DNA from: Bradyrhizobium canariense
Lineage (GTDB): Bacteria; Pseudomonadota; Alphaproteobacteria; Rhizobiales; Xanthobacteraceae
Reading direction: 5' to 3'
NCBI RefSeq assembly: GCF_018130465.1
Contig: NZ_JAFCKJ010000006.1
Span: forward strand, 310,001-374,000
Length of the DNA: 64,000 nucleotides
The stretch's first letter is position 1, and every line of letters starts with the position of its first letter. The notes under the pieces were generated by a model that saw only the letters and a program-made list of their open reading frames with translations, was not told the origin of the DNA and ran no database searches. Below, in pieces: positions 9,197 through 17,749 of the stretch. The position numbers and the translations under genes were made by a program.

Positions 9197-10267
9197 ATGG
9201 GCATTCCCAAAGATGGGACGGTTTCGGTCCGCATCACATGCGTTGGTCACGCCAGCCGACGCTGGAGAGGTGCCCGCACGAAGGCGGCGGCGTCCGCACT
9301 GAATCAGCGCCTGTCGGAATTCAGGGCGAAAACGATCTTCGACCAGGTCGATCCCATCGTCAAAATGCAGCTGCCGGGATTGCCCGTCGCGCTTGGCCAA
9401 AAGGCAGTCGGGAGCACGGAACCGTTTCCGACGGCCGGCGAAGATAACGCCGCCATCGATCGCAGTGTCGTCCTCATGGTCGACCTGGTTTGGACAGGTA
9501 CGGGCGGTTACAAGAGGGTGCACCGTCCGCCTCGGCTTGTTTATGCGCCGAGCACCTTCTGGGAGATGAAAATCGCAGCGCTCTTTGGCGCCTCGGGTAT
9601 CGGCGTCAAATCGAGCTTGCTCCGCGTGAAGATCAAGAACTTAAGTACAGGGCGCGAACTGTCGCTTTTTGGGCCGATTATCGGCGGTGATCTGACCATC
9701 GGACCCGGCATGTTCAAGAAGGTGCCCAAGGTGTCGCCCGTCAGCTTCGACAAGTTCGATCCCAAACAATTGCGGGATGCGCAAGTGGGCAAGCCCGTCG
9801 TGTTCACGACACCGCTCATGGACTTCGAAGACTGGATCAACGGATCGGAAGGCCAGCTCGTGCGGGTCGTTCACGGTCATCTTAAAACCGGCGTGACCAA
9901 GTCGCAGACCAGCTTTCTCCAGTTCGTCAGCGTCGATACTCATCCCGGCTCATTGGTCTTCGATCTGAAGGCGCTCGGTTTCTCGTTGGGTATTCCCGAG
10001 GTATCCAATCAGGTGCAATCCGGAACACTCAAAGCCGAAAATCATCCGTCAGACCAGTATCTCGTCGACACACCTGATGACGTTATTCCTGTCCAAGTCG
10101 CACAGCACCGCAGCGAAGGCCTTCTGATCAGCTTCCCAACTGAAAAACATAAATGGACGGATTTGAGTTCGAGCGAGCAAGAGGAAGTGAAGCGATTTGT
10201 GTTGAACAGAACGGCAGCCATTCGCGCTTTGTCTGACTTCAAGGATGTGGTCGCCCCGACGCCGTGA
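9197..10267 (+). CDS. OmpA-like domain protein
   Basis: 356 residues without a signal peptide. The first 90 residues (VRITCVGHASRRWRGARTK, then ALNQRLSEFRA and a DRSVVLMVD ending) match the pattern of an OmpA C-terminal-like domain, in which a beta strand ending GHAS is followed by a helix with NxxLSxxRA. The remaining 260 residues are unassigned: a Gly-rich stretch (GPIIGGDLTIGPG) and alternating hydrophobic patterns suggest a beta-rich domain. OmpA-like domains normally bind peptidoglycan, but without an export signal this one may work as part of a cargo or an assembly in the cytoplasm. It lies 340 bp upstream of the papain-like protease in the same direction. Domain call moderate, function unknown. 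Confidence 0.6.
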   Translation: MGIPKDGTVSVRITCVGHASRRWRGARTKAAASALNQRLSEFRAKTIFDQVDPIVKMQLPGLPVALGQKAVGSTEPFPTAGEDNAAIDRSVVLMVDLVWTGTGGYKRVHRPPRLVYAPSTFWEMKIAALFGASGIGVKSSLLRVKIKNLSTGRELSLFGPIIGGDLTIGPGMFKKVPKVSPVSFDKFDPKQLRDAQVGKPVVFTTPLMDFEDWINGSEGQLVRVVHGHLKTGVTKSQTSFLQFVSVDTHPGSLVFDLKALGFSLGIPEVSNQVQSGTLKAENHPSDQYLVDTPDDVIPVQVAQHRSEGLLISFPTEKHKWTDLSSSEQEEVKRFVLNRTAAIRALSDFKDVVAPTP

Positions 10268-10306
10268 TGGGGCGGGTAGCTGGCAGACTGATTTCCCGAC
10301 GGAGCT

Positions 10307-10519
10307 GTGGCTTCGTGCTTCGAGGGCCGTCCAGTCATGGCCGTTGCGCCTGAACAGCCGGACACGGTTGCCGTCACGCTGGACGATCAGGCGATAGCCG
10401 GGTGGAATAGCAACATGCCGGCGATTCTCACGGTCAACGGGCGCGATTACCGTAAGTGGGAACTCGCGCGCTCGCTACGTTGCCAGTGGTCGGGGACCGC
10501 GCGGTGGGGTGGTTGGTAG
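10307..10519 (+). CDS. Possible 70-aa ORF, unknown
   Basis: A short frame between the OmpA-like and papain-like genes, same strand. The second half contains TVAVTLDDQAIAGW and ILTVNGRDYRKWEL, a pattern that loosely recalls the start of phage tail gpP-like proteins (strand, turn, G-W). The match is short and I cannot test it. An inner ATG at 10337 would give 60 residues. The frame could equally be random. If real it would be a remnant of a phage-tail-like locus. Confidence 0.25.
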   Translation: MASCFEGRPVMAVAPEQPDTVAVTLDDQAIAGWNSNMPAILTVNGRDYRKWELARSLRCQWSGTARWGGW

Positions 10520-10610
10520 CGATACCGCGCCGCAGCAATGGCGGTGGCGAGCCATTGGCGCGCTTGTTCTAACTGCGTAGGGTGCGCATTGAAAAAGTGA
10601 GAGGTCGATC

Positions 10611-11435
10611 ATGCCCTTGCCGCGGCCCGTGCCTTTTGTAAGCCAAGCCTATGATCCCACAGGTTGCTGGTGGGCATGTGCACGCATGCTGCGGTTATAC
10701 TACGGGGGCGGCTATGCCAGTCCGCAGCAGTTGCCGGAACTCGAGAACGAAGACGGCACTCATCAACGACTGGGAGGGGACGCGTATAACAAATTTATGA
10801 GAAACGAGGGTTTAAGCTTTCTTCACAAGGACGTTCCGACGTCCACAGCGAAAGATATCGACCTAGCGCTGACCGCGCTCGGGCCAATCATGGTCAGCTG
10901 GGGTGGAGGTCAACACGTATCGCTGGTCGTTGCCGTCCTCGGGCTGGACTTGTACCACCATGATCCCGCCGTTGGACCCAATCAAACGATGCCGGTGAAC
11001 AGGTTCAATATTTATCGCACCGGTGGAGGCGGCGTCATGGGTGGAATGCTGGTGCGCGACCCGCAGCTCAACCAGTGGGCTCGATACCAGAAAGAACTCG
11101 TTCTCGCATCAGACGGAGTGACAAAAAAAGATGGATGGCCGACGGGCTGGTGGCGCGTGTGGGACGGCAGCACATGGTACTATTATCTCGGCAACGACAG
11201 TATCGCGATGTCGAGTAAGACGGCGCCGTCTTCGCCCGGCCCCCCGGCCAAGCCACACAACACCGGCAGGTGGGTTTTCACTGATCCGAGTACGCTCGCG
11301 ATCACTTGGAGGCAGGCCGCCGGCACTACGAAGCCGTGCGTGGAAACGTTCTGGAACGCTTCGCGCGAGTGCGAGCGGATGAACGCGAATTCGAACCTGT
11401 ACTCACCGCTTGCGGCGACACGGTTCGGGAAGTGA
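10611..11435 (+). CDS. Papain-like cysteine protease (AvrRpt2/C39-like)
   Basis: 274 residues starting directly with the catalytic region: FVSQAYDPTGCWWACARM holds Gln12 (oxyanion hole) and Cys19 (nucleophile). The histidine follows in WGGGQHVSLVVAV at about residue 102 and the third catalytic residue in YHHDPAVG at about 118. Spacing and order fit the papain-like family that includes AvrRpt2 and bacterial C39-type proteases. The last 110 residues (WWRVWDGSTWYYYLG, then WVFTDPSTLAITW) form a small aromatic-rich module that may bind ligand or carrier. No signal peptide is present. AvrRpt2-like proteins are often injected effectors, so delivery by a secretion apparatus is possible but not shown. 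Start chosen for the ATG preceded by GAGAGGTCG. Confidence 0.75.
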   Translation: MPLPRPVPFVSQAYDPTGCWWACARMLRLYYGGGYASPQQLPELENEDGTHQRLGGDAYNKFMRNEGLSFLHKDVPTSTAKDIDLALTALGPIMVSWGGGQHVSLVVAVLGLDLYHHDPAVGPNQTMPVNRFNIYRTGGGGVMGGMLVRDPQLNQWARYQKELVLASDGVTKKDGWPTGWWRVWDGSTWYYYLGNDSIAMSSKTAPSSPGPPAKPHNTGRWVFTDPSTLAITWRQAAGTTKPCVETFWNASRECERMNANSNLYSPLAATRFGK

Positions 11436-11858
11436 GGCGGTGCCGGAAGTCTGCCCACCGGCTGCGCATGCAAACTCATGCCTTGCAGCAGTTTTTCTTC
11501 GAGGACGAAAAGAAGCCAGCCTGAATCGATCAAAGCACAAGGCGCTCGCCGGTTTACGCCGGGCGGGTTTTCCCATTTCTGGGACAAAAAAAGAAACTGC
11601 CGTGTCGCGTCCGTGTCGGGAACGTAAAGCCGGCAGGTCCCCGGCCGCGAAGGTGACGCTCGAATCGTATCTGGCGCGCAGCAACTCAAACAGATCGACG
11701 CCATACACGGAGCGGCAAGTGTACAGCACTTCGCGCACTTTCGGCACTGACGGGCCTTCCGCGATCAGCCAGTCGAGGAAGCGTTCACCGTGCGGGAAAT
11801 AGGCGCCTTCTTCCTTTACCGTGATCCAGCTGAAGTACATGGAGATCGGATTCACCAC
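11403..11858 (-). CDS. Unknown protein with frame decay, probable partial gene
   Basis: A GTG at 11858 is preceded by ACGGAGGCAGT, a strong ribosome binding site, and lies 29 bp after the stop of the DMT exporter gene on the same strand. The first 70 residues look like real protein (GERFLDWLIAEG, then VREVLYTCRSVYGVDLFELL). After about residue 90 the composition becomes Arg/Ala-rich and unnatural, which suggests that the original frame was lost by a frameshift or by a junction, and it overlaps the 3' end of the papain-like gene. I do not recognise the family. Confidence 0.4.
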   Translation of the reverse strand: MVNPISMYFSWITVKEEGAYFPHGERFLDWLIAEGPSVPKVREVLYTCRSVYGVDLFELLRARYDSSVTFAAGDLPALRSRHGRDTAVSFFVPEMGKPARRKPASALCFDRFRLASFRPRRKTAARHEFACAAGGQTSGTASLPEPCRRKR

Positions 11859-11887
11859 TGCCTCCGTTCTTGGTCTGGCTCAAACGA

Positions 11888-12760
11888 CTAAGCCGTAGCT
11901 CGTTTGCTGGCTCTCGAGGCTCGCACAAGCACGAACAAATTGGTCCCGATCAACATTGATGCGCCGATCAGAAGCTGCATTGAGAGGTGCTCACCAAGAA
12001 TGATCACGCCGAACAAGGCGACCCAGACCAGGCCTGTATACTCACAGGGCGCAAGAACACTTGCGGGTGCCGCGGTGTAGGCCTCATTGCGGAGATAGAG
12101 CGCGATGCCCCCGAGGCAGCCTGTGACTAGCAGCAGGGCAAGATCCGTCAGGCTGCTGGAGCTCGCAACCCAGGGAAGCGTGGCGCCGGTACAGACAACG
12201 CTGACGATCGGAAAGTAGAAGGCCATCGAGCTCCGGGTTTCTGTCTTGGACAGGATGCGCAGCAACAGTATGTACCCCGCTAGAAAGAATGCGCCGGCGA
12301 TGGGCAACAGCGCCCGCCATTGCAGGACGATGTAGTCGGGTTGAAGAATAACCAGAGCGCTACAAAAGCCGAGAATAACGGCCGTCCACTGCTCAGGGGA
12401 AACCGGCTCGTTCAAGAACATGCGACACAACGCGACGACAATCAGGGGGGCAACGAATCCGATCGCGATGACGTTCGCCAGCGGCATCAAGGTGTAAGAA
12501 ATGAAATACAACGCCATCGCAGCGAGCCCGCACAGAGCTCTGAGTACGTTGAGTGGGACCCGGTTGCTTCGCAGAGCGGGAATGCCGCCATCACGTGCAA
12601 CGATCACCGCGACCGGCAGGAGACTAAAGAGATTTCTGAAGAATATGATCTCAAGAACGGAATGGTTGCTCGCCAACAATTTCGTCAGCACATCCATCGT
12701 CGCATTGAGAAGCATCGCGAGGAGCAGCGCCGATACTGCGTACGGTTGGCCTCTGCTCAT
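11888..12760 (-). CDS. DMT-superfamily transporter with two EamA domains
   Basis: 290 residues with about ten hydrophobic segments arranged as two EamA repeats. The first starts with ALLLAMLLNATMDVLTKLL and contains the typical FFRNLF and LNVLRALCG segments; the second ends with GEHLSMQLLIGASMLIG. The family exports or imports amino acids, nucleosides or other small metabolites across the inner membrane; the substrate cannot be read from sequence. Length is normal. It precedes a small unknown frame by 29 bp. The nearest upstream gene is a flavoprotein 455 bp away. Confidence 0.85.
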   Translation of the reverse strand: MSRGQPYAVSALLLAMLLNATMDVLTKLLASNHSVLEIIFFRNLFSLLPVAVIVARDGGIPALRSNRVPLNVLRALCGLAAMALYFISYTLMPLANVIAIGFVAPLIVVALCRMFLNEPVSPEQWTAVILGFCSALVILQPDYIVLQWRALLPIAGAFFLAGYILLLRILSKTETRSSMAFYFPIVSVVCTGATLPWVASSSSLTDLALLLVTGCLGGIALYLRNEAYTAAPASVLAPCEYTGLVWVALFGVIILGEHLSMQLLIGASMLIGTNLFVLVRASRASKRATA

Positions 12761-13215
12761 CTGCGTCCTCTGACGGCTACGCTGGGTTGGTCGAAATTAT
12801 CGCACGCGCGGCTCGCTGAAGTCAACCTGTAGATGTATTATGGTGGGACTTCGCTATGTCATTCTTACTTGACGGCGGAACTGCGTTCCGGAGGCCGTTC
12901 CACTCCCTTGCCGCAATGTCGTTGACGGCGGTGCGCATGCTCATGCGGCATCTTGCCGTCAGGAGTATCCGGTGAGGTTGTAGCGCCGCTGCATGAGCAC
13001 AAGCACGATCGCTGAGAGCGGAAACGCAGTAGCCAGAAGAGGCCGAGCTGTTTGGCGAAGCCTCGAGCATAGGGCGCCTGTCCAGCTGGACATGAACGCT
13101 CAGCGCTGAGAGGCCGGAGATCCTTCGGTCTTGCGCAACGACAGCGGCACACCATGATGTGCCGTTTTGCCAGGGCGAGAATGCGCATCAGATTCGCCGC
13201 GGTCGACTCCCGGGG
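12761..13215. other. Intergenic region without a supported gene
   Basis: About 450 bp between two minus-strand genes. The DMT transporter promoter should lie at its left end. Frames of 80-107 codons on the minus strand are Arg/Cys/Ala-rich and lack ribosome binding sites, so I leave them out. No hairpin with a T-run, tRNA or repeat is evident. Confidence 0.4.
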
Positions 13216-14667
13216 TCATGCGCCTAGATCCTCTGCCACGTGATTGCCCAGCCAGTGCGATGTTGCGATGATGTTCAAAGCGGGGTTGGCGGCCCCGAGT
13301 CGCGGAAAAAGTCCCGGCCCGGCAACATAGACGCGAGGAAGCTCCAGCACCTCCAGGTCTGTTGAGATGGGGACGGGCCCCTTATCGCCGATCGGATGAG
13401 TGCAGGCTTCGTGTTCGAAGGCCCCATAGGGTAGTTCGAAGCGGGAATAGACGTTGCAGCGATCGCTCTGCCGAACGGCAATCTGCGCCGCGTCGTGCTT
13501 GAACCATCGTATGTCCGAGCCGTTATGCTTGTCGCTACGCGCCTCCGCAGCGGTGCCGTGCCGCGAACGTAGTTCCTCCAGGCTGGAACCTGCCAACAGC
13601 GTTGCCCAATCCGACGTTTTTCGATGCACTTCGTTCAGCCGCGCTTCGTCGCGCTCGGAAAATTTCGCTCTGATATGCGTTCGCAGCGAGTCCTTTCCCA
13701 CGAGTTCGACGCACAGCTCACTGTAAGCGTTCGTGCCGCCCTGCTGCTCCGCGACGGCATAGAGTTCGACAAGGCGATCTCCATTGGGCAGCGAGGGGCA
13801 CTCCAGGAAGAAAATATTGGTGTTGAGTTCCGGCATGTTCGCGAATCCGCTCCACAACATGGAATGCCTGAATGGAGCAAGGCCACTGCCCGCCGGAAGG
13901 CGCAAGAAGGCCCCGGCACAGAAATGGTCGGTGATCGTGGTCTTGATGTTGCGGGCAAGCGAGCGAGCCAGGATTTGGATGTTGCCGATCGCGGAGGCCG
14001 CCAGGATGCAGGCGTCAAAGCCCGAGCACACGACGTGCTCGTTTTCGCCGTTCTGCGACATCTGCACATCCCAGCTTTTGTCGGTCCCGGGAGATACGGC
14101 CAGCACGCGTCCCCGCCTGAGCACAACCTGCCCAGACTCAATCATTGCATTGATCGATGCAATCGGGCTGTACGCCTCGAACCGTCCAGCCGCGTCGACG
14201 CGAGCGGCCTGCGGGACGTTATGGAGCCCATAGCCATTCGCGTTCCCGTTGAAACCGTCAGAATGAAGATTGGCATAGTCTCGTCTCAAACGGGACAGGA
14301 CGGATGCATAAAGTCCGCCTTCGGCGCTCAGTCGGCGCTGCCATACTGGTCCCCAATCCGCCAGTTCATCAGGCTCGAGCTCGAGGAGCACGCCGTGGTA
14401 ACACAGCGAGCGTCCGCCGAAACGCTCGGATAGGCCGCCGCCGGGCCCCCATCCCTCGCAGATCCAACTCCGGGATTTCTCATCCCCTGGATGGATGCTT
14501 GTGTCCCAATTGACGTGATGCGCGCGCGTCCGCGGACCAACCTCGAAGATCTCGACGTGACATCCGCGATTGGCCGCCTGTAGCGCGCATTCGAGTCCTG
14601 CCATCCCGGCGCCTATGACCGCGATGCGCGGCGCGCTGTTATTCGTCTTGATCATCCGCTTCACCAT
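13216..14667 (-). CDS. GMC-type FAD-dependent oxidoreductase
   Basis: 483 residues. The N-terminus has the FAD-binding Rossmann motif in AVIGAGMAGLECALQAANRG followed by an acidic strand end (VEIFE). The C-terminus has a GMC-oxidoreductase-like closing block: VYVAGPGLFPRLGAANPALN, followed by IIATSHWLGNHV. A second conserved block, FDACILAASAIGNIQILA, fits the region where the product side of the FAD domain is rebuilt. The middle is divergent from well-known glucose/choline oxidases. It probably oxidises an alcohol or sugar-like compound in the cytoplasm (no signal peptide). ATG at 14667 or 14655 are both possible. No partner gene is adjacent. Confidence 0.75.
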   Translation of the reverse strand: MVKRMIKTNNSAPRIAVIGAGMAGLECALQAANRGCHVEIFEVGPRTRAHHVNWDTSIHPGDEKSRSWICEGWGPGGGLSERFGGRSLCYHGVLLELEPDELADWGPVWQRRLSAEGGLYASVLSRLRRDYANLHSDGFNGNANGYGLHNVPQAARVDAAGRFEAYSPIASINAMIESGQVVLRRGRVLAVSPGTDKSWDVQMSQNGENEHVVCSGFDACILAASAIGNIQILARSLARNIKTTITDHFCAGAFLRLPAGSGLAPFRHSMLWSGFANMPELNTNIFFLECPSLPNGDRLVELYAVAEQQGGTNAYSELCVELVGKDSLRTHIRAKFSERDEARLNEVHRKTSDWATLLAGSSLEELRSRHGTAAEARSDKHNGSDIRWFKHDAAQIAVRQSDRCNVYSRFELPYGAFEHEACTHPIGDKGPVPISTDLEVLELPRVYVAGPGLFPRLGAANPALNIIATSHWLGNHVAEDLGA

Positions 14668-15298
14668 CCCGCAAGCCTAGCGCATCCCCAGCCATCCGGT
14701 CCCACGGAGCTCCCCGTGCTTGGATCGGGGTCTCGCCTTCTGCAAGAATCCGCCGCGGTCCAGGGCGAGACTGAAGCAGCAGGTGGGCCGGCCATGCGAG
14801 AGCCACCATTGAGGGAACTCGCCCTGATCGCACCAGGGGTGTCGCTAATCTCACTGTTATGCTGCCAAAAGTTCTCCTGCACGTCAGGCCTGAGGTAGGT
14901 TCGATGCGCCACGCGGTGAGGAGGTCGTGCAATTGCTCGGCGGCGTCCAGCAATGTACGGAAACGCCTCTGCGCTATGCCTGTGCAGGCGGCGGTCTCAT
15001 CTGGGGGCCTCGCCGCCATCGCGACGTTCAAGTCGGTGATCGGCGTCACCAAGCCGCTATCGCGGTTGGCCGAACTATCACAATTCACAACGGTTCAGCC
15101 CTTTTCACATCCACGAAAATTTCAAAGATCAAAAGAGCCGCGAAAGAAAAAACTTTAGCAGGCATCGGCAGACGTGACTTCCGCTTGGACGTCCTCTCAA
15201 GATGCCCCAGCCGGAGGTAAGTCGGTCGATCGGAAATCGCTTTTAACGTGTGTTGTGGTCCCTAGAACGCGAACGGACCAAACGTTTCGATATGCCGC
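14668..15298. other. Intergenic region, no supported gene
   Basis: About 630 bp upstream of the flavoprotein gene and downstream of an integrase fragment. A minus-strand frame (14639-15088) and a shorter one (14661-14912) overlap each other and have no ribosome binding site; neither gives a recognisable product. The 15100-15160 part is A-rich and may hold a promoter. This appears to be decayed sequence beside an old integration site. Confidence 0.4.
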
Positions 15299-15502
15299 TC
15301 AAATATTCGATGTGTCGAGACGGGGCGTAAGGTCGCCATTGGCGGCGCCGTCTTCGGTCACGCGGAACTGCAGGCCCTTGCAGCGGGCATCGGTCAGTTC
15401 GATGCGCTTTCCCTTCTCGCGCTTTTGCAGCACGGCCTTGATGGTCTTGGCCGTAATTTCCTTGGCTTTGGTTTCCTTGGGAGCCGCTGTCATCCGGGTC
15501 AC
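15299..15502 (-). pseudogene. N-terminal fragment of a phage-type tyrosine integrase
   Basis: The 67-residue frame contains KAKEITAKTIKAVLQ followed by RIELTDARCKGLQFRVTEDG, the signature of the DUF4102-type N-terminal domain of tyrosine integrases (usually LTD...KGLxxRV). After VTEDGAA the normal continuation (a Trp-containing strand and the Arg/His/Tyr catalytic domain) is absent; the frame ends within 15 residues. So only about 50 residues of an integrase of about 400 are left. This marks an old integration event between the flavoprotein and the nos operon. Fragment identity is fairly sure. Confidence 0.65.
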
Positions 15503-15898
15503 TCTTACGGGCGCCCTGGGTCACTTTGGGTCACGCAGAACGCAAAAACTGTGAACTCCAAAAGGATCGCCAGCGACGGGGCAAAATGCAGGGGAATCCT
15601 TGTAACTTATTGAAAGCATATGGCAGTAAATCGCGATCTACCACGCTGACTAGGGCCGGAAAACCAGCACGGTGTCGTCGAGCTCCTCGGTCTGCACGCG
15701 TCGCCGGGCGAGCTGGGTGAGGCCGCAGAGATCTCTGCGGCGTTCGGCGGTGAGATGTGCGACATCCCCATGGTCTCGACGAGGCGGCTCGTGAACTGGT
15801 GGTGCTTTGCCAGGACGGCTACAACAGGGCGGTGGCCCAGGCCAACGAGATCAGCGGCGAGTCGTCATACGCGCCGCGTTCGATCTGATCGCTCGCGA
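15503..15898. other. Degenerate sequence beside the integrase remnant
   Basis: About 395 bp. On the minus strand a stop-bounded stretch ends in TEELDDTVLVFRP with a TAG at about 15650, and another ends in SPLISLAWATALL at about 15835; both look like coding remnants in different frames. No intact gene, ribosome binding site or RNA gene is evident. This is consistent with deletion debris at the edge of the denitrification block. Confidence 0.4.
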
Positions 15899-16114
15899 TC
15901 AGCTTGTGCGCCAGCTTGGGCGTCCGGTAGTCGCGTAGCCCAAAGCCGCGACCAAACGCGTGATCGGCAGATCATGGCGGAGGCGAGAGAGACATCCCGC
16001 CTCCGTCGTCTTTGGGGCAAGGCACCGGGCGGCTGATTGCGGTGGACTAGCCAATGCCTCATTTGAAGATACAGCTATCAGTGCTCCAAGTGCCACGACG
16101 ACAGATCCACGCAT
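15899..16114 (-). CDS. Putative small secreted protein at the 3' end of the nos operon
   Basis: The ATG at 16114 is preceded by GAGGAG with 6 bp spacing. The product begins with a clear signal peptide (MRGSVVVALGALIAVSS, then NEALA). The mature part is short (ASPPQSAARCLAPKTTEAGC...) with two cysteines, and the frame stops after 71 residues. A neighbouring frame continues with protein-like sequence (DYRTPKLAHKLIASDQIERG), so the gene may be a frameshifted or truncated form of a longer protein. It lies 80 bp downstream of nosX on the same strand and could be co-transcribed. Function unknown; a lost periplasmic accessory of N2O reduction is one possibility. Confidence 0.45.
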   Translation of the reverse strand: MRGSVVVALGALIAVSSNEALASPPQSAARCLAPKTTEAGCLSRLRHDLPITRLVAALGYATTGRPSWRTS

Positions 16115-16194
16115 AGTGTTCTCCTCTTCTGCGTCCGGCGTTGCGGACTCTCCGTTTGATCCTTGACCGGGGCTCCGTCGCTGCGGATCCGGCT

Positions 16195-17193
16195 TCAGGC
16201 TCCATAGATAAGCAATTCCCCGCTGGCGGCGATCAGCCGAGCCTGCACGCCGGGACGTGAAGCGGCGATGTTTCGGATCCGCGACGCCGGCATCAGGCTG
16301 AACGCCGTCGAAAGCGCATCGGCTTCCGTGGCCGTCGGCGCGATGACGCTGACCGTGCGGTACAGGGCGGGACTGCGTCCCGTCGCGGGATCGAAGAGAT
16401 GCGTGAACCGTCCTGAAGGGTCGAAGCGGAAGCCCGCTCCCGACGTGGTTGCGACCGCACGATCGATGAGGTCGACGGTTTCGGTGAGCGCGCCCGGTTC
16501 GTTCGGATCGGCAAGTCCGACGCGCCACGGCGTCCCATCCAGTCTGGTCCCGATGGCGCGTATCTCGCCCATGTTGACGAGCGTTGTCGACAGCCCGCTG
16601 CCGCGCAGGATATCCACGACACGGTCGGTGGCGTACCCTTGGGCGATGCCGTTGAGCGTGATCGCGGCGCCGCGCTTGACGAGCGCGACGCGATCGTCGT
16701 TCACGAGCAGGCCGCGGCGGCCGACTTTCGCCAGTGCCTCCGCCAGCTTCTCCGCCGGGGGCCCCTCGGGATCCGGCTTCTCCAACGAGAAATGCTCGGC
16801 ATAGAGCTGCCATAGCGGTTGGACGGTGGGATCGAATGCGCCGTCGCTGAGCTCCGAAAAGCGCAGAGAGGCTTCGAGCAGGGCGACCATGTCCGGCTCG
16901 GGAGAGACCAGAATGCCACTACGGTTCAGGACGCAGATCGCCGAGTCCGCCTGATACAGGCTGAACTGCCGCTCCAGGCCTCGCACCCTTGCGAGGCAAA
17001 GCTGGACGATCCTCTCGGCCTCCTCCGGATCGGGATGGAATATCTCGATCGATACCTGTGCGCCAAGCGCGGATCCGCGCCAGCGCACGGCCTCGCCCGC
17101 GAGGGAGCGCCGCCCGCCGGCAAGGTACGCCGAGCCTGCAGCGGACGCTGCAATCGCGATCAGGCGCCGCCGCGTGAGATTTGCTTGTGCCAT
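16195..17193 (-). CDS. nosX: NosX, ApbE-type FAD:protein flavin transferase for NosR
   Basis: 332 residues from the ATG at 17193, 13 bp after nosL. The N-terminus carries a Tat-like signal (TRRRLIAIAASAAGSAYLAGG). The body is an ApbE-like domain: ITLNGIAQGYATDRVVDIL, then STTLVNMGEIRAIG and VATTSGAGFRFDPSGRFTHL with the Thr/Asp-rich metal site. NosX attaches FMN covalently to a Thr of periplasmic NosR, supporting electron delivery to N2O reductase. The family motif often reads DxGGN; here NMGEI is typical of NosX members. The longer frame upstream of 17193 overlaps nosL and is not the start. Confidence 0.93.
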   Translation of the reverse strand: MAQANLTRRRLIAIAASAAGSAYLAGGRRSLAGEAVRWRGSALGAQVSIEIFHPDPEEAERIVQLCLARVRGLERQFSLYQADSAICVLNRSGILVSPEPDMVALLEASLRFSELSDGAFDPTVQPLWQLYAEHFSLEKPDPEGPPAEKLAEALAKVGRRGLLVNDDRVALVKRGAAITLNGIAQGYATDRVVDILRGSGLSTTLVNMGEIRAIGTRLDGTPWRVGLADPNEPGALTETVDLIDRAVATTSGAGFRFDPSGRFTHLFDPATGRSPALYRTVSVIAPTATEADALSTAFSLMPASRIRNIAASRPGVQARLIAASGELLIYGA

Positions 17194-17206
17194 CGGTCGA
17201 TCCCGG

Positions 17207-17749
17207 TCAATTGAGGCGCACATCAGAACGGTGGTCGGTTTGATCGTCGGCGGTGTCGCCGCCGAGCACGTATGCGCTCGGAATTTGCGCAAGCGTGACG
17301 ACGTTGCCGCCATTGGCGGCGGCAAAGGCGTCCGCCGCGGAGCGATTGCCGAACGGCACCGCTTCCGCGGCACCCATTCCTCCCTGCCGGCGGCTGCCGA
17401 TCACGAAGAACGCCGTCCGGGCATCGATCCAATTGGTCGTTCCCGGCTCGTCCCAGCTCGGCGCGCGCGCCATGTCCGAGACGTAGACGGCGCGGATATC
17501 CCGCGGCTGATCCGGCATCAGTGTGAAGGCCACGGTGTCGCGAACGGACGTGAACCAGAATGGATCGATCCGACCCGCGGTGATGATCTGGCCCTTGGGT
17601 CCGGGATGTTCGAGCAGGTTCATGCCGCAGAAGATGCCCATGGCCTCGCTGGTCAGCGCGACCGGCGGCGGCGGGGCGGATCGTTCGGCATCCTGATTGC
17701 AGCCGACGAGGACGAGCGCGACGATCACACACAGGATCCGCGGGATCAT
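17207..17749 (-). CDS. nosL: NosL copper-binding lipoprotein
   Basis: 180 residues with a type II signal peptide: VIVALVLVGCN gives the lipobox and Cys at about 17. FCGMNLLEHPGPKGQI is the NosL copper-binding signature with conserved Cys and Met. NosL binds Cu(I) in the periplasm and, together with the NosDFY complex, supplies the CuZ site of NosZ. The ATG overlaps the nosY stop by 4 bp (ATGA), implying translational coupling. It is followed by nosX after 13 bp. Length is normal for the family. Confidence 0.95.
   Translation of the reverse strand: MIPRILCVIVALVLVGCNQDAERSAPPPPVALTSEAMGIFCGMNLLEHPGPKGQIITAGRIDPFWFTSVRDTVAFTLMPDQPRDIRAVYVSDMARAPSWDEPGTTNWIDARTAFFVIGSRRQGGMGAAEAVPFGNRSAADAFAAANGGNVVTLAQIPSAYVLGGDTADDQTDHRSDVRLN

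Noticed and set aside
14639-15088. 149-aa minus-strand frame upstream of the GMC-like gene
   Set aside because: No ribosome binding site, overlaps another frame and ends within the flavoprotein start; no recognisable domain.
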